NCBI GenBank assembly: GCA_946403615.1
Contig: CAMJAO010000151.1
Span: 1 to 5,718 of the forward strand
DNA from: an uncultured Prevotellaceae bacterium
GTDB lineage: Bacteria; Bacteroidota; Bacteroidia; Bacteroidales; Bacteroidaceae
Direction of reading: 5' to 3'
Length of the DNA stretch: 5,718 nt
Shown here: in pieces, positions 5,628-5,718 of the stretch
Numbering within the stretch: the first letter of the stretch is position 1
Layout: each line of letters begins with the position of its first letter
Made by a program: the position numbers and the translations under genes
Notes under the pieces: model-generated
Seen by the model: the letters and a program-made list of their open reading frames with translations, nothing else
What the model was told of the DNA's origin: nothing
Databases searched by the model: none

Positions 5628-5665
5628 CACCCGCTTAAACGACCAACCGCTGTTTTTGCATCATT

Positions 5666-5718
5666 GGAGAGATGGTAGAGTGGTCGATTACAACGGTCTT
5701 GAAAACCGTCGTACCGAG
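5666..5718 (+). tRNA. tRNA-Ser(UGA), 3' part beyond the window
   Basis: The acceptor 5' strand GGAGAGA (5666-5672) is followed by T8 and G9 and then the D-arm. The anticodon stem ACGGT/ACCGT (5693-5697 with 5705-5709) holds the loop CTTGAAA with anticodon TGA at 5700-5702. After it starts GTACCGAG, which looks like the rising side of the long variable arm typical of serine tRNAs. The window ends there, so the T-arm and acceptor 3' strand cannot be checked. Confidence 0.9.

Overview
The window looks like chromosomal DNA from the Bacteroidales, most likely a Prevotella-type organism. Four putative promoters fit the Bacteroidetes pattern (TTTG, 19-20 nt, TAnnTTTG) rather than -35/-10 boxes. Most genes have no Shine-Dalgarno sequence, and the encoded GH31, Hsp20 and BspA-like LRR proteins resemble those of this group. 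The species assignment is an inference, since no rRNA or other marker gene is present.

Left part (1-1277), minus strand: a promoter at 1167-1197 reads into a 219-aa protein with BspA/TpLRR-like leucine-rich repeats (482-1141). Fifteen bases further on is a 143-aa HD-domain protein related to ppGpp hydrolases (35-466). The two probably form an operon. The promoter is embedded in the hairpin terminator of the upstream gene.

Centre (1278-4782): a secreted GH31 alpha-glycosidase (1278-3659, minus) and a cation diffusion facilitator metal exporter (3895-4782, plus) diverge from a 235-bp control region. Here two promoters stand back to back with their -33 boxes 17 bp apart. The GH31 leader contains no G at all, and its template strand carries a G-quadruplex motif. 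The exporter side has a 17-bp palindrome at the predicted transcription start.

Right part (4783-5718): a 12-bp hairpin separates the exporter from a convergent small heat-shock protein gene (4939-5364, minus). This is the only gene here with a strong Shine-Dalgarno sequence. Between hsp20 and a divergent tRNA-Ser(UGA), cut by the window edge, lies about 300 bp without genes. It holds a 55-nt nested inverted repeat, an 11-bp direct repeat, and three near-palindromic 13-mers spaced exactly 20 bp apart. It also holds a recognisable promoter for the tRNA, but none for hsp20.

The proteins are ordinary housekeeping or stress functions: alarmone turnover, glycan breakdown, metal export and protein folding. 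The less ordinary signals are in the intergenic control regions. I see no mobile element, CRISPR array, defence system or broken gene.
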